From Synanceia verrucosa (taxonomy: Eukaryota > Chordata > Actinopteri > Perciformes > Synanceiidae): a stretch of DNA of 64,000 nucleotides. Positions 36,033 to 48,980 of this stretch are shown here, piece after piece. Under the pieces are notes generated by a model. The model was not told the DNA's origin, did no database searches, and worked only from the letters and a program-made list of their open reading frames with translations. Position numbers and translations under genes: made by a program. The stretch spans positions 20,211,119 to 20,275,118 of the forward strand of contig CM056550.1 of the NCBI GenBank assembly GCA_029721515.1, read 5' to 3'. Position 1 is the stretch's first letter. Every line of letters begins with the position of its first letter.

Positions 36033-36157
36033 CGCTGGTGGTTACGAGTGCAGCAGCCGGCTATGCAATGGCTCCAGTGCCTTTTGACCCCCTCATGTTC
36101 TTCGTGTCTTCTCTGGGAACAGGCCTCGCGTCTTGTACTGCCAATTCAATCAACCAG
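36033..36157 (+). CDS. cox10: cox10 exon 4
   Basis: 125 bp, phase 1 to phase 0 (donor GTTAGT). It encodes residues 189-230: ALVVTSAAAGYAMAPVPFDP, then LMFFVSSLGTGLASCTANSI and NQ. This holds the first transmembrane helix of the UbiA-type prenyltransferase fold and the start of the second, ending in the N-x-x-N/Q part of the first polar active-site motif. T218 and N226 are the equivalents of human T196 and N204, positions I recall as mutated in COX10 deficiency; both are conserved. The exon is recognised by direct similarity to human ALVVSTTAAGFALAPGPFD. Confidence 0.97.
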
Positions 36158-36301
36158 GTTAGTTATGCTCAGAAAGAGGTCTAACGAAGTCGTGTGTGTG
36201 ATTCATTATGTGTGAGTGTGTGTTTTGTTTTGGCTCTTTGAACAGGCCTAATATTCTCATTGCACTGTTTGACCCATTCAGTCAGCACCTGGTTGACACA
36301 T
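36158..36301 (+). other. start of cox10 intron 4
   Basis: Beginning of the 27,228-bp intron 4 (36158-63385), GTTAGT to TCTCCGCAG. Nothing else seen in this part. The pieces of the intron are described in order below. Confidence 0.9.
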
Positions 36302-36790
36302 TGACTATGTTTACATGCACAAAATATTCAGTTTTCTGTCCTTATTCCAACAAAGACAATATCCCGACTCAGCTGTTAACATGGACTGATAATTTAACTG
36401 GTGGTGGACTTCGTCTTTCATTCCTCCAACTACTTTCCAGCATTGAGTCTTGTTGATATCCGAGTATTTCACAATGTTTAACAGTGTGTTTCTCCTTGAA
36501 ACAAGAAATGTGGGCTTTTCTTTTGGGCAAATACTTCTGCAAACTGTTGACTAGTTGGTTTGTGTTAAACACAGAGAGCTGGATGTAAACAGGAAAAAGG
36601 CTGTGTGACGCTAACTGCAGTAAAACCCCAAATAAATACACTGTATACATGTCAAAATAATGCTCTTATAACCTGAATAATATCAACATATCCCACATGT
36701 CTTAGGATGAAAATGCTCCCCTCAGAATAAGGCCTCATTTATAATATTCAAATAGAATATTCTGTTTAACTAACATGTCAAATTATTCCA
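36302..36790. mobile_element. TGTTTACATGCACA-type non-autonomous transposon
   Basis: Left part TGTTTACATGCACAAAATAT and phrases CTGTCCTTATTCCAACAAAG and TGTTAACATGGACTGATAAT; right part GAATATTCTGTTTAACTAAC and ATGTCAAA, a degraded inverse of the left end. I remember such TTTACATG/AATATTC-ended elements as common in teleosts. No coding capacity. Confidence 0.45.
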
Positions 36791-38451
36791 AATAATAGTT
36801 GGCTATATATATGTAAATGTAGTTGTTTTCATGAGAAGAATTACTAAGGATTATACAGGTGTAATCTCTAAATTTCATGAAATTTCTAAACACAATCTAC
36901 AAAGATATTACGAAGCAAAAAAATAAAAAAATATTAAACACGTGGTTTGCGTAATTGTTTCAAGAATTGCAGTTAATAGTACAGCTGTTTCTGGTCTCTA
37001 ATCTGTTTATTTTTTAAGTACCAATTTCCTTTTGGAAAGAAAGTGATCCTCAGAGCTGGCGAGATATCTGTTGGTCCACTAATGCGTGATACATTTTTTG
37101 TTGACATGTTATACAAATATGATCTTGTTTGCTGACAGACAACCACATCCACAATTTTCCATTTTAGTGATGTCTCTGTTCTAGGAAACGCTGAACGAGC
37201 CAGCACATCCCCTTTTTGAGCCTCTCTACATTCCTCTTTCGCTACGCATCTCAAAAATGCATTGAGCTGACTATAATGCTATTATTATTTGCTTGCTGAA
37301 AGCTGCTTTTTTTTTTTTTTTTTTGAAGCTATAAACGAAGGTGACCTAATGTGTCCGGACGCTCAGAATGCCTAGAATAAGTAGAGCCTCCCTCTGCTGT
37401 CGAGTGTTGATGTTGTGCATAGGAATTTGCTCCGTGACTCAAGCATATTAGTGTAATGGGTGACCTCTCCTTCAGCCCAAGATTGAACTCTGAGTAGCGG
37501 TGTCTTTGGCCTGTAATTTGGCAAAGGCCTTGATTACACTGCAGGTTCCTACCCTTGAGGCCAAACGTCTCCTACTCTCAACAGCGACTTTCCAACTGCT
37601 GTCTTCATTATTTAACAACAATAGTGAAGTCCATGATGTTAAAAAGCTCTTTAAAGTGACACTGATTTGAGGTACAGTCCCAGAGAGTGACATCTATGGA
37701 TACAAATGTTTACACAGTTTAGTTTTTGTGGTCAGGTCTGAATAGCGTCAATCAGTCCCGTCGTCCTGGTTAAAATTGTATTGTCTCTCGAGTGGCCTGA
37801 AACCCCTCTGTGCACCTCTACCTCACACTGAGCAGGTGTGTAAATATCCTTCAGGTATTTGAAAAATGTCTCCCGCTGCTGCCGAGAGCAGACGTCGGGT
37901 GCGTTGAGTGATGTAAGAGGCGTCTGCCACCATCTGCACCCTGGGTGTCCCTTTATCTTCGGGCCCACCTTTACATCAGTCCCGTCAGTCTTCATTTTCT
38001 CCACTAATGCCGCCCGAGGTTACGGTACAACGTGGCTTCATATTTCATCGAAACAAGGTTATTTGCCTTTGAGTTCCTCTATCGTTCTCTGTCAGCCTCC
38101 TCCAGTCAGGTCTCGTTTCATACCTACAGTGAAGGTGATGCGTGGGCAAATGTGAAGTTCGGGGCAGATGTAGTGCAAATTCTAGTTGCAAATTGGATAA
38201 GTGGTAAAACCTGTTGGAAATGATCAGTCATGGAACAGTTTACATTGTTTCCAGGCCTTCTTTGAAAGCAACATGTTTCGAATAGCAGGTCAATTTTGGT
38301 ATTTTTTTTTTTAAACTTGAATAATTAAAAGCTCCAGCAGAATTTGGTAAAAGCGTGAGTTAAGCAGGTTGGTGTCTTACTTTTCAAAGTCACTATTCTA
38401 AAGGAATTTTAAATGTATATTTATGCATTAAACCACAGTATATTTGCTATA
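36791..38451. other. cox10 intron 4, no gene seen
   Basis: No exon or repeat family recognised apart from a poly-T run near 37307-37324. Small frames on both strands (37732-38004 minus and 37859-38155 plus overlap) look like chance. Confidence 0.5.
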
Positions 38452-38453
38452 TA

Positions 38454-38986
38454 CACTGCCTGGCCAAAAAAAAAGTCGCCACCTGGATTTGACAAAGCAA
38501 ATAGGTACGAGCCTCCTGTTGGATAATTACTGCAGGTTCAGCAACAATATGTGCTCAAAGAATGAGGTCAGCTGACTACCTGAATATACTGAATGACCAG
38601 GTTATTCCATCAATGGATTTTTTTCTTTCCTGATGGCACGGGCATATTCAAAGATGACAATGTCAGGATTCATTGGGCTCAAATAGTGAAAGAGTGGTTC
38701 AGGGAGCATGATGCATCATTTTCACCACAGAGTCCAGACCTTAACCCCACTGAGAATCTCTGGGATGTGCTGGAGAAGGCTTTGTGCAGCGGTCAGACTC
38801 TACCATCATCAATGCAAGATCTTGGTGAAAAATGAATGCAGCACTGGATGGAAATAAATCTTGTGACATTGCAGAAGCTTATCAAAACAATGCCACAGCG
38901 CATAAGCAAAGCTAAAGGCGGTCCAACGAAATATTAGAGTGTGTGACCTTATTTTGGTGGCGACTTTTTTTTTTGGCCAGGCAGTG
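38454..38986 (+). mobile_element. Tc1-like transposon, internally deleted
   Basis: Flanked by TA on each side (38452-38453, 38987-38988). The terminal inverted repeats, about 30 bp, begin CACTGCCTGGCC, continue with a run of A and end GTCGCCACC; the two ends differ only by the length of the A run. The 533-bp length is about a third of a full Tc1 element (about 1.6 kb), so the DNA-binding half of the transposase is gone. The near-perfect ends suggest fairly recent activity of the family. Confidence 0.92.
38568..38937 (+). pseudogene. Tc1-like transposase C-terminal remnant
   Basis: Encodes the end of a DDE transposase: DYLNILNDQVIPSMDFF, a one-base frameshift at the T run near 38624, then FPDGTGIFKDDNVRIHWAQI and QSPDLNPTENLWDVLEKAL. 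The second catalytic D (in DDN) and the E (in NPTEN) are visible, but 31 residues separate them rather than the canonical 34, so a few codons were lost. A TGA stop interrupts the frame at 38833-38835, after which the C-terminal tail (ending KAKGGPTKY) reads to TAG at 38935. The N-terminal DNA-binding domain and first D are absent. It cannot make active transposase. Confidence 0.9.
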
Positions 38987-38988
38987 TA

Positions 38989-39062
38989 TGTTCCAACTCT
39001 CCGTAGTAACAATGTGGACGAGACTATATGACAAGATTGTTGATCTTAGTATATTTCAGAGT
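38989..39062. other. cox10 intron 4, short spacer
   Basis: Nothing recognised. Confidence 0.5.
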
Positions 39063-39757
39063 AGGGCTGGGTCCCAAACTTTGATACTTTTGTAGCACCG
39101 ACTGAAAAGCTGTGATCCTATCAGGTATCAGGAATGAATAGTTTTTCGGTGCCAAATTCCAATACGAAAGTGTCTTTGAACCATGCTCTCAGGGGGGACA
39201 TGTCCCCTTCAGATTCATCCATTCCCACTTTCCAGCATAACGAGACAAACGTTGGTAAAACAGAGCGTTAATGTCAGTGCAGCAGCATTGGGAGCCCTGT
39301 GTTTGTGTTTTGACTGTTGGTGCTTTCCAGCTGCACACAAATCTCGGAATTTCCATGCTCCAAGTCGAAATTTAAATCCAAACCCCCCGTGAAGTCAGAT
39401 CTCCAGCTTGGAAAGTCAGATTAACCCGACATAGAATTCATGCTAACTTCTACTGACGTAAACAGTAGCTACATGTTTTTTTTGTGCGTCAGTAAGGCTG
39501 GAAGAGCTGGGAGGACTGAACTTTGAGGTTCTGATTCCGACTCACTCCCCAGGGTCCTAAAAAAACTGGTCGCAGCCTGTGCATGTTGATCATTATCAGA
39601 CCATTGTATAGTATGTCTACCATGAATAAACCCATATTATACAACAGTAACCTATTGAGTTGAAATCATAAAAGTATCGTTCTGGAACCGGTATCGAAAA
39701 TCAAATCACAACTGTAATTGACATTGTTTGAAAAAATTTGGAACAATACCCAGCTCT
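39063..39757. mobile_element. AGGGCTGGGT-ended hAT-like element
   Basis: The left end AGGGCTGGGTCCCAAACTTT is mirrored by GGAACAATACCCAGCTCT on the right. Sub-terminal phrases TATCAGGTATCAGG, AAAAGTATCGTTCTGG and AACCGGTATCGAAAATCAAA are typical of this group as I remember it. No transposase frame. Confidence 0.5.
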
Positions 39758-42039
39758 ATATCTGAGTTAATTTGGCATTATATGTGTGGGTGAAAAGGGT
39801 AATTTGGGGAATGCTTCACATGGTTTCTGCAGATAAATATACAGTGAATTGTAAAGAGATCCTGGTGGAATATTACTTCAACATTTTTCTCTGTTTGCAC
39901 AAATGGCCTTGTGTGTGTCTTAGCCTGAAATTCATCAGTGCTTACTCTGTTTGAGGCCAAGAGCTCCTTTTTTGTGGCTAGTAGCTGGTATGTGAGCCCC
40001 AGCCTTAGTCAGATTCATTCTGCTCCCCTAACCCTTGTTCTTCTCTGTCGGGACATTTTGCATGTCATCATAGTCTTAATTGGCAAGAATTGGAGATGGG
40101 ATTATTGTTTCAGACAAATTAGCCACCTGTCTTGCAGCGAGGCTGACTTTGAAGTATCAGACAAAGTCGTGCAAGGGCACATTTTTCATTTAAACGGATA
40201 AACATCATTAGGAAAGTAAACTTATTCGTAGTAGGGTCTTGTGTCTGCTTGTGTGGTATGAAAAATATGTACGATGTAACAGTAGATGCTGGTGTTGTTT
40301 TGTTTGGAGAATTGTCATTTTCCTCAGTGTAATTATACCCACAGCGGCACAAGAGATGTCACGTCTGACAGATAATTGTCACTGTAGCCGTACGAACATA
40401 GCGTGTTGGCTCTTTTCGTCAAAGACACACCCTCACCTGTGTGTAATCTATCTCAACACTTTGGTCATGCATTTATTAAAGAAAAGTGGAATGCGGAACA
40501 CAAAACATTCAATTTTCTGATCTGCTGCCAGGTTTTTTTTTTAAATTTCTACACGCTTTCATCTTGAGTAAGTGCTGCTTCACCATCAGTGTGGTTAGTT
40601 GTGATCAAAGCTAGATGTCCTTTTATATGGAAAATCAAACAAGCTTGATAAACAAGTCAAAGCAGAGAAAGACTTCTGTCTTGTGAAGATCACTTCCTGT
40701 AGATTCTGCCTTTCGGTTGTAATCCCTTAATGCTTGGCATCTAAAGAAGCACAGGAGTGTACAAGTATGTGACCACACAGCTGAATTACCTCGAGGAAAG
40801 GAGCAAAATGCCTTCAGGGAGAGGAAAATGCTTTGGCTCTTGGAAGTGGCAGTCAGACCTTCAGTGGAGCTGTCAAAATCCGAGGCTGCTCTTTGTCCCA
40901 TTGGGAAGTGCCCGTAGGGCAAACTGAAATCTTGTGGTTTCCTTTTAAAATGTTACTCTATTTAGGAAACTGACGGAAGGGTGTAAGCACAGGGTGGGAG
41001 TCACGTAACAATGGCATTTCACCGTCTAGAGTTTCTTACCACAGTCAGAAGACTTAATGCTGTCATGTTTGTCTAACAATCAGAGAAGACAGTTCAAGCA
41101 GCTCGAATGGGCAATTTTGAATTTCTCTTAGCACGTTATGTTTTGCTCACACCTTTATGTTGCCTTTTAGATTACATTAAAGCTGCAGTGAGTAACTTTG
41201 AGCAGCATATTTTTACAACACTGTCACCATATCCTGATAGTAAAATATGAGACAGAGAGCTGTGCGTTATTACAATATATATTAGGGATGGATATTGGCA
41301 AGGACTTTAAGATGTGATACGTATCCCAGTACTTGAGTTACGATACAATACATTATTGTGATATCGATGTCTCACCAAAAGTGTCACTACTGAGTTCCTT
41401 CTGTTCCTGCTGGATGGAGTCCTGCTTAACCTTCTGGTCTTCAGGACCTGTGGGCCCCACACCAGGCTCAGCCTTCACAGGTGTTCCAGTCGTCATCACC
41501 TTCCATTCTGGCCCTACTTCGGCTAATTGGATAATTGGGTCAGACGAGAGTTTCAGACTGGAGCCTAAAGGACCCCGGGGAAGTCTGAGGTCCCCAGTAG
41601 TGTAAACAAGACCCGATATGGCCTTTTACTGTTAAATAAGTCCCGCTCGACTATTTTGACAGCAGCCATCATGTAAGTCACACCGTGTCGGCTTGCGTGT
41701 TTGTTTTGATGAAAATTCAAGCCGGCTTGTTTTGTGGCTGCCTAGTGTCGTTTCTGTTTTCGTGACCATGACAGTGATTTTTCCTTTGTGTCTGTGCCTC
41801 TCCTGTGGTGAGCTGTCTGAGGCTGGCACGCATAAGCAAGCCCCCACAAGCCCCCAGCCCGTCCACTCCTACCCCTTGTAGGAGTGCCTTGTTCTGTGCA
41901 GGCATGTATTATTTACCCTCCTGCATGCCTCCCCTGGGTCAGCTCTGTAGACTGTATGGGTACAGCACTGAACATGGGATGGATTTGTAGACAATTATCA
42001 ATATATTACAAAAACCTTGAAATTCAGTGCTTGACTTCA
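39758..42039. other. cox10 intron 4, no gene seen
   Basis: No exon recognised. A short decayed repeat with GGGATGGATATTGG and ACGATACAATACATTATTGT lies at about 41284-41365. Overlapping frames at 41693-41990 on both strands look like chance. Confidence 0.5.
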
Positions 42040-42459
42040 TTAACTCATTGAGTGCCAGCCATTTATAAGACAGAAAGTGCCTTTTGCCAAAGGTCATTTT
42101 TTTTAAGACCCAGAGAATATTTTGTATCATCATGAAAAACACAGTTTTTACCTTGTTCCATTCTTGTTTTATCAGAGGTAGAGGCTACTTTCACCAAAAA
42201 TGTCACTTTTTGTCCAGAATCCGTCCGTTTTCCTCTCTAATCGTGATCTTCTCCACTTCGTGCTTTTATCTCTGTGGCGTATACCGTCTCTTTATGCTCC
42301 GGCTACGTTTCCTAGAAGCCCCGACATTACTCAGAGGCTACGAGAGACTGCGATCATCGGCTTACTGTCAAGAAACTACTTTGACGTATTATTACGTTAA
42401 TTGCACTCAAGTGTTGGATTTTAAATGACGACTAAATACGTCAGTGGCACAAGAGTTAA
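42040..42459 (+). mobile_element. TTAA-flanked MITE, complete copy
   Basis: Bounded by TTAA at 42040-42043 and 42456-42459. The left end is TTAACTCATTGAGTGCCAGC; the right end AGTGGCACAAGAGTTAA has lost three bases of the inverse. Landmarks are in standard order, with a short deletion in the poly-pyrimidine part. Confidence 0.8.
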
Positions 42460-42555
42460 GAGCAAAACGCTTTTAACAAAGCTCAAATTTCAAACTATCT
42501 CATAACCATGACTGGACAATGACAGCAGAGTATTTGTAGTACTGTACACTGAAGT

Positions 42556-42586
<31 letters not shown>

Positions 42587-43454
42587 GCTCTATAATGAGC
42601 AGTTTTTTTTTTTTAGCGATTTAGATGATTTCTGATGCCACACACAAAGGCTTTTAATTAATAAATTAAATTGACAGCACTTTTGATATTATTTTCTTAG
42701 GTATTATGCATATCTTGCAGATGCTCGTGCTTTCAACTTTAAAAGCACTGTAAAGCTCTGCAGAATCTCAAGCACAAGCTGTCACACAACAGGCTTTTTG
42801 TCACAGTTGTGATCGTTATCTCAATCTGCGTCTCATTTTTTATCGTTTGCAGGGGAAGTCATCTTTCTAATCACATTCATCAGCACCGATCCAACACTAA
42901 GCACATTATCTAAACAGCACTTTGTATAGGCACAATTCTCTCCGAAGCTTTTTGATCCATATAAACAGCTAATCATTGTAATCATGACCACTAGAAGCGG
43001 TTTCCACTCTATTACAATGCAGTCATAAATATTAGGGCTGTGACATATTATTTTTTTTTGGCCTTGTGCTGCAACAATCTGTGTATGAAATGGAAAGCTG
43101 ACCATGAAACGCCAACTGTCAGTTTGAATTTGAGGCTTTTACATTCACATCAGATGAACAATATAGGAATTGTAGTCTCTTTTGTAAACAGTCCACAGTT
43201 TTTAGTGGTCATAAAGTAACCGTGTCAATATAAATTTCCAGATATATTTCCAGTGCAATAATAACATCCAACAAATTATTCTGATATCTGTAACAAATTA
43301 GCCAATTAATCAATTTTGTTTTGCTGTATCATCACCACCTTTATCTATACAGCCAAATATGTTGATGTGATGAAACGGCTTACTTGAGCCCAAACTTGTT
43401 CATAGATGTAGCCTTTAGAATGTGCAAAATTGGAGGAAGTATTGCACACACTAA
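42460..43454. other. cox10 intron 4, no gene seen
   Basis: Holds a run of 23 A at 42564-42586 and a small ATTAGGGCTGTGACATATTA phrase near 43032 that may be a repeat edge. No exon. Confidence 0.5.
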
Positions 43455-43668
43455 AAGCCAAAACTCACTGATATTGATATTGTTCCGAAAGCAGCAAAAA
43501 AAAAGAGTATTGGCTTATATGAGTAATATTACTTGACACTTAAATAAGCAATAAAAATAGCTAGGATTCATGCCATTTTAGGAACGATATCGGTATCGGC
43601 CAATACTCAAGGCTGCAATATCGGTATCATATTGGAAGTAAAAATGTTGTATCGGGACACCCCTAATT
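43455..43668. repeat. decayed TATCGG-type hAT-like repeat
   Basis: GATATCGGTATCGGCCAATA, CAATATCGGTATCATATTGG and the right end GTATCGGGACACCCCTAATT resemble teleost elements ending TAGGGGTGTCCCGATAC. The left boundary is not clear. Confidence 0.45.
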
Positions 43669-46600
43669 ATATTTAGTTCACAGTTTTAATGCTTCCAAAC
43701 GCGTTGAATAACTATGATCTCAATATTGACCAGAATAATCGTGATGAAGATTTTTTGCCAAAATCAAGCAGAATTTTTTGTTTTATTATTTTTTTTAAAA
43801 GAAAACATTTTATTTTTCAATTTTTTTTAAAGATGATATTTGCCATTACAGACAATGTACCCTGTATTAAAATGGTGTCATTGTGCCATTTTCTTTATGT
43901 ACTCCATTCACTTCCAAGATGGCTTGCTATGACAGTGATGCATGCCTTCTTGCGGTTTTATGGGCTGCTTTAGACCGACTCCAGATGTAGATAATGGTCC
44001 ATCAGCAGCGCAGTAGGTGGTGCAGTCTACCTCGGGCTAGGTTGGCGGCAGAATCGCTGTGCCCCACCAGTCAAGGCTGCCACAACGATTTTCCAGGATG
44101 GGCCTCCTCTCATTGTAGTTTAAGGCACCTCACATAACATAGTACCTCTTGAGAGGATCATTAGTTGTAACAAGACCTCATAGCTGCTAAAACCCCACCA
44201 TCTATTGCGTTCTTCAAAGAAAGTGAAACCCTTCCACCCTTGGATTTGTGTGTGTTCCCTGCTGAGAAGCAACGACAGAAGATATGGTTTCAAACGGCTG
44301 CTATAGAATACCTCTACCATGATGATATTGCCATCCTTTTTGGGCAATTTATTTTTCATTCTTTGAGAATTACCCCCCACTGTTCCCATACCAGAGAGCA
44401 GTTGATGAATTGCAGTGGATGCCTTCAAAACAAGCCCCATATTGATGGAGTACTGTATCTGTTTTTCTAGCACTGAAAGCTTCAAAGGTATCTTGAGACA
44501 GATTGAGTTGTAAAAGTATCAGTGTGGTATATTACTTCCACTGGCTATGTGCTGTAATTGACTGTTCAAAAGTGTTTCGTCTGAATAGATTATGTTTTGG
44601 GGCATTTGGAGAGTTAACGGTCAAACACATCTGAGGCTTAGTCAAATGGGTGATTTAACAAAGAACGAGATCCCTTCTTTAGCGCAGATGCTGCTCTTCA
44701 GATCTTGTTTTCCAGCAGCTTAGTTAAAACAAAAGAGCAAACTGATCTTTGACATTGATAGTTTTGAGTTTTTTGTTTTCATGGTCTCCAACAAGCTGTT
44801 AGTTCAGCCTGGGAGAAAGGATGGAAATTCCTATTTAATTGCCTCGCAAAATGACACGAAAACGGCTCGATGGGTGTCTCTCTTTCGGTGCTGGATTAAA
44901 ATGAATATTTAACTAGACAGCCCCGTTTAATAGTTAATTTCTTTAAAGGCTTTTGTCTTTATCAACAGCGGGGTGCCAGTCCATTTCAAACTGTACAAAT
45001 GGATCCGTTGCAGCCTCAGACACGAGACAGATGCTGTCCTCTGATACAGTCATGAAGGGTAAATCCACCTATTCTACCCCCAAGATACCGCCTCAGGGAG
45101 CAAGTACTGTTGCCAGGCAGAGGGTTAGTTTGGCACAGATACAAAGATGTTGATACGCTTTCCAATTTTGTGTTTATAGTTCATTTTATTGAGTGTTTTT
45201 AAAAAGATTTTGGCATCAGTGTTGCAGTTGAACGGCACCTTTATTCATTATCTTGCATCACTTTAATGTGTTGAGTTTGGCTAAATCTGTGCTTTACTAG
45301 TGCCAAAGTGGCACTGATAAACTCCTGGTTCTGATATTAATGCAGCATCCAGTTAAAGATTTCTAAAACCAGCTGTCTGTGATGTAGCTTCTGGCCTTGT
45401 CTGTATGCATTTTAATCATAGAGAAGGGATTAAAACATTTAAAAGCGCAGCATAAACTTAGTAGAGTAGATGGGCGCAGCACGAGAGGCAATTAATGTGA
45501 AACAAAGCGCTGGCAGAAGCAGCAGCAGTCTAATAAAGTAGTTGATTTCATGCAGCACAGCTTTCCAACTGAAATATCAGCTCACCTGATGCAGTCAATA
45601 AAACCTGCCTTATCAAATTTAATGAGTCATACAGAGTGGATTTAGAGGAATAGTAGAAATGGATAAAGCAGCTTCCTCATCACCTTCAACTCAGCAATGC
45701 ATTTGAATCAAACAATACAGGATATAATATTACAAGCCAGAACTCAGTATTTGTAGACTCCAATAATTATACCAGGAATTCCATGAAATGTACATTTATA
45801 AGACGAAAAGTAATGACTTAATAATACCATATTCACGTCTTTAAATGGTGGCTTTGTGAATCTGCTAAGAGGTATTTAACCTTATGTGTAAAAGCCAGTT
45901 CTGCTTATTAGTATTTATTTTATTTACTTTTTTTTTTTTACTCAGGAAAACAATCACGCCACACTATCCTCAAACCACAGCTTCACACTGCAGTTGTCCG
46001 TAATGTGTCATCTTTTTTTTTTTTTTTTTTTTGAGGATCACACTTAGTGCTCACACGCGAAGTGTCTCTGAGCTTTCAGAGCCACAGCTTGTTTGGGCAA
46101 ACACACCTCGCCACAATAGAGTTGCCGTGACCCGAGGGGATGAACTGACTGAGTGACTGAGTGATGGGCAGGTGGAGGCACTCCTCTTCACCTCCCTGAT
46201 TAGCCTTTAGTTTCTCACAAAACACTGTGATTATGGGCTTCAGTGACCAACAAGGAATGATGCAGACACCATTTAGACTTGACTCAGTGAGGAGGAACCA
46301 CCCACCTTAGCACCGTCTGGCACCAATGAACCTTTTTACACCTCATGCTGCATGTAGTAATGGCTGACCTCATGCAGACTGAGTAAATGCTGTTACACCA
46401 GCTAAGACACTCCATCTGATGTATTTCTCTCTGACGTGTTGGTGCTTGTGGCAGGTTGAAAGCAGAGTCTTTATATTTATGATTAACAGGTTTGGACCAC
46501 ATTTATGAATCAGAATTGTGCTGCTTTCACATGGACAACACTGTCTAGAAAAAACAGTCTGACAGAATGGAGGTTTCCTGTTGATATTGCAAACGTTCTG

Positions 46601-47130
46601 TTGTAAATTCCCTCCTGGCATAAAGTTATAATCTTAGAATATCTGTGCTGTCTACCGTTAACTATTGCCAGTATCCTCTGCCGTCCACTAGCATAATATC
46701 TACTTTGCCGTCTGCCTGATGTTTAGTGAATGCAGCGTAAAGTTGTTTCCACAAAAATATGAAATACTTGCCTTTTAATATTACGTGTCCAGGTTGAAAG
46801 GAGTAATGAAATTTGCCATCAGATTCTTAATAGTTAATAAAAAGAAAGATTGACACATGCCATACAAAATATTGCATTACTATGCTGTTTAAATTCTTTC
46901 ACCCCGCCACTACAAGTAATTTCACTTTCTGCACATCTTTGATTGATGTCTTTATTTGTGGTACAAAAGTTCTTTGAAAAAATGTTCCAGGAAGAAAAAT
47001 CCTTTTCACGCCATAATATTTTCTCCAACAACAACAGTCTGAGTTAGCAGCGGTCACTGTTGAAGGAGTTGAATAAACATGAAAAGTGCATATATTCTCT
47101 TCTTTCTGTTTGCTCATGCAAATTCAAATT
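43669..47130. other. cox10 intron 4, no gene seen
   Basis: No exon or family recognised. A minus-strand frame of 121 codons (44120-44485) has no known domain. Poly-T runs occur near 45930 and 46012-46033. Confidence 0.45.
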
Positions 47131-47494
47131 GACGTATTTCGACATCAAAGTGGTTTTTCGGCAGCGGGTCGCCAATCACGGTCTCCCACAGTTTATGAGT
47201 AATCTTGGGGCTTCAAGGATTTGTAATCGAGGCTTAAAGAGACGGTATTCGCCACAGAGATCAAAGCAGGAAGTGGAGGCAATCAAGATCTAGAGCAAAA
47301 TGGACTGATTCTGGACAAAAAGTGGCGTTTTTGGTGAAAGTGGCCTCTACTCTACCTCTGATAACACAAGAATGGAACAAGGTAAAAACAAACATTCTTT
47401 TTTCATAATGAAATAGAGAGTCTCTTCTTTCATTTAAGCTATTCATTGTTCACAGAATCTGTGGGTCTTGAAATATGACTCAAAATGGCCAACA
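47131..47494 (-). mobile_element. TTAA-type MITE, truncated, reversed
   Basis: Reverse-orientation landmarks in order: GACGTATTTCGACATCAAAG, GGGGCTTCAAGGATTTGTAA, GATCAAAGCAGGAAGTGGAG, CTCTACCTCTGATAACACA, TGACTCAAAATGGCC. Both TTAA termini are gone. Confidence 0.75.
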
Positions 47495-48807
47495 ACCTGT
47501 GATTAATCTGATTAAAAATGTAAATCATTTGACAGCCCTGCTGTAAAAATAATAAAATAAATAATAAAATCACCTACCTGCAGCTTCTTGAGCTCTGTGT
47601 AAAAGTATCGCTGTCTCAGTTTCAGTGTCCTTTGACCACCGTGGACTGATAGCGGCACGTCAGCACCTCCATCATGCATTGTGGTGGTATCGGTGAATGG
47701 AAGCAGTCACTGCAGAGGCCCCTGTATGTCTAGAGGTCAAACCGTTCCTCCACAGTGATAATGGGGTTGCTGAGGATGCACTCGTTGTAGTCGTGGCCTT
47801 TTCTGCTTTTCATCAGTTCCTTCAACTGCTGAACATTAGCAGACCAAAGGGCCAAAGGATTGCATGCCTATTCAGTGGATGTAATATCACTGGATATTGC
47901 CAAGCCTTAGCCCAACTGTTTTTGGTTTAGTTGAGCAGCTCAAAAGTACCCATTATGACATGAAGAAAGTAAAAGTACTGTGACCCAAAAAAGAAAGCAA
48001 TGACTGTCTTTTGTGATGCTAATGATAGTCAGATGAATACTTACTGTGTTTTGATCTGTGGTACTGTGTTGCATTAAAATCAGCGACAGAGAGGTGAATA
48101 ACAAATGTCAATACATGACCTGCTCTTTTCCACTGAGCTGAAATATAATAGTTATTTTGATTTTTTTTGGCCTGCCTTCATTTGTTTAGTTGCTGGAGAT
48201 ATAATTGTGGAAACAGTTATGGCTCCTAAAATTGCTGATTTATGAACTGTGAACTGTATTTTAATGCATCATAAATTTTTGATCTTATACCTTTTTCAGA
48301 TATACGGGGCTTGAGAATAATAAGCCTGACATAGTTTGTGTCGTGTGTATATATACAGTTAACGTACGCTTAGAGAGTTGATTCAGGGGAAAAAAACATC
48401 CATTTAGGGCAACTGCTATATTAAGACATCAGGCTTATATATTTGACTATTTTTTTCCTCCTTAAACTCAACTTTACCCTCTCTATCTGAAGGTAATTTA
48501 GCCAAAGGCGAGTGGGAACACTCTTTGTAAAGCTTAGATCCGTGGATAATTAACAAAAGCAGCCCTGTTTATGGCGTGCCCGTGAGCCAACACTGAATGC
48601 TAATTTGATTCACACCGAGAAGCTTTTAGGGCAAGGGCATCGCTGCTGGAAAACAACATGGTTACCGACATGCACCAGTGTTTTCCCCCAAGCCTTGGGC
48701 GGGTCTCACATTCTCAAAATCTCCCTTAAAAACTGTTTATGTTTATGTTTTATCCCCAAATAATAAGTGTTTCCTCACAGATCTTACAATCTGTACTGTT
48801 TCTAGAG
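47495..48807. other. cox10 intron 4, no gene seen
   Basis: A short phrase ATCATTTGACAGCCCTGCTG near 47524 looks like the edge of another teleost repeat. A 77-codon frame at 47697-47930 (+) has no domain I recognise. Confidence 0.45.
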
Positions 48808-48980
48808 CCGGTGTTTGGTTTGTCCGTTCTGGCCTGCTGTAGAAACATGGCGGACTTGCTTCTTGTGTAGATATGAAGGGCTCATTCTAAGCTAACGAAT
48901 ACACAACAATTCTTAGTTTCAGCTCATTATACACCAAATAAAACACAGATATGATAGTTGTATTCCATTACTGCTAATAA
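48808..48980. repeat. percomorph-type dispersed repeat
   Basis: Contains GGTGTTTGGTTTGTCCGTTC, TGTAGAAACATGGCGGAC, GGGCTCATTCTAAGCTAACG and CACAACAATTCTTAGTTTCA. I remember this series as a frequent repeat of percomorph fish; no library search was possible. The ATGGCGG here belongs to the repeat and is not taken as a promoter. Confidence 0.5.

Noticed and set aside
38593..38835. Open frame taken as a host gene
   Set aside because: It is the tail of a Tc1 transposase between matched inverted repeats, with a frameshift and stop.
44120..44485. 121-codon minus-strand frame inside intron 4 as a nested gene
   Set aside because: No recognised domain, no promoter or splice signals that I can defend, and a competing plus-strand frame overlaps it.
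48840..48870. ATGGCGG motif as a second YY1-type promoter
   Set aside because: It lies within a dispersed percomorph-type repeat and is not followed by an exon.
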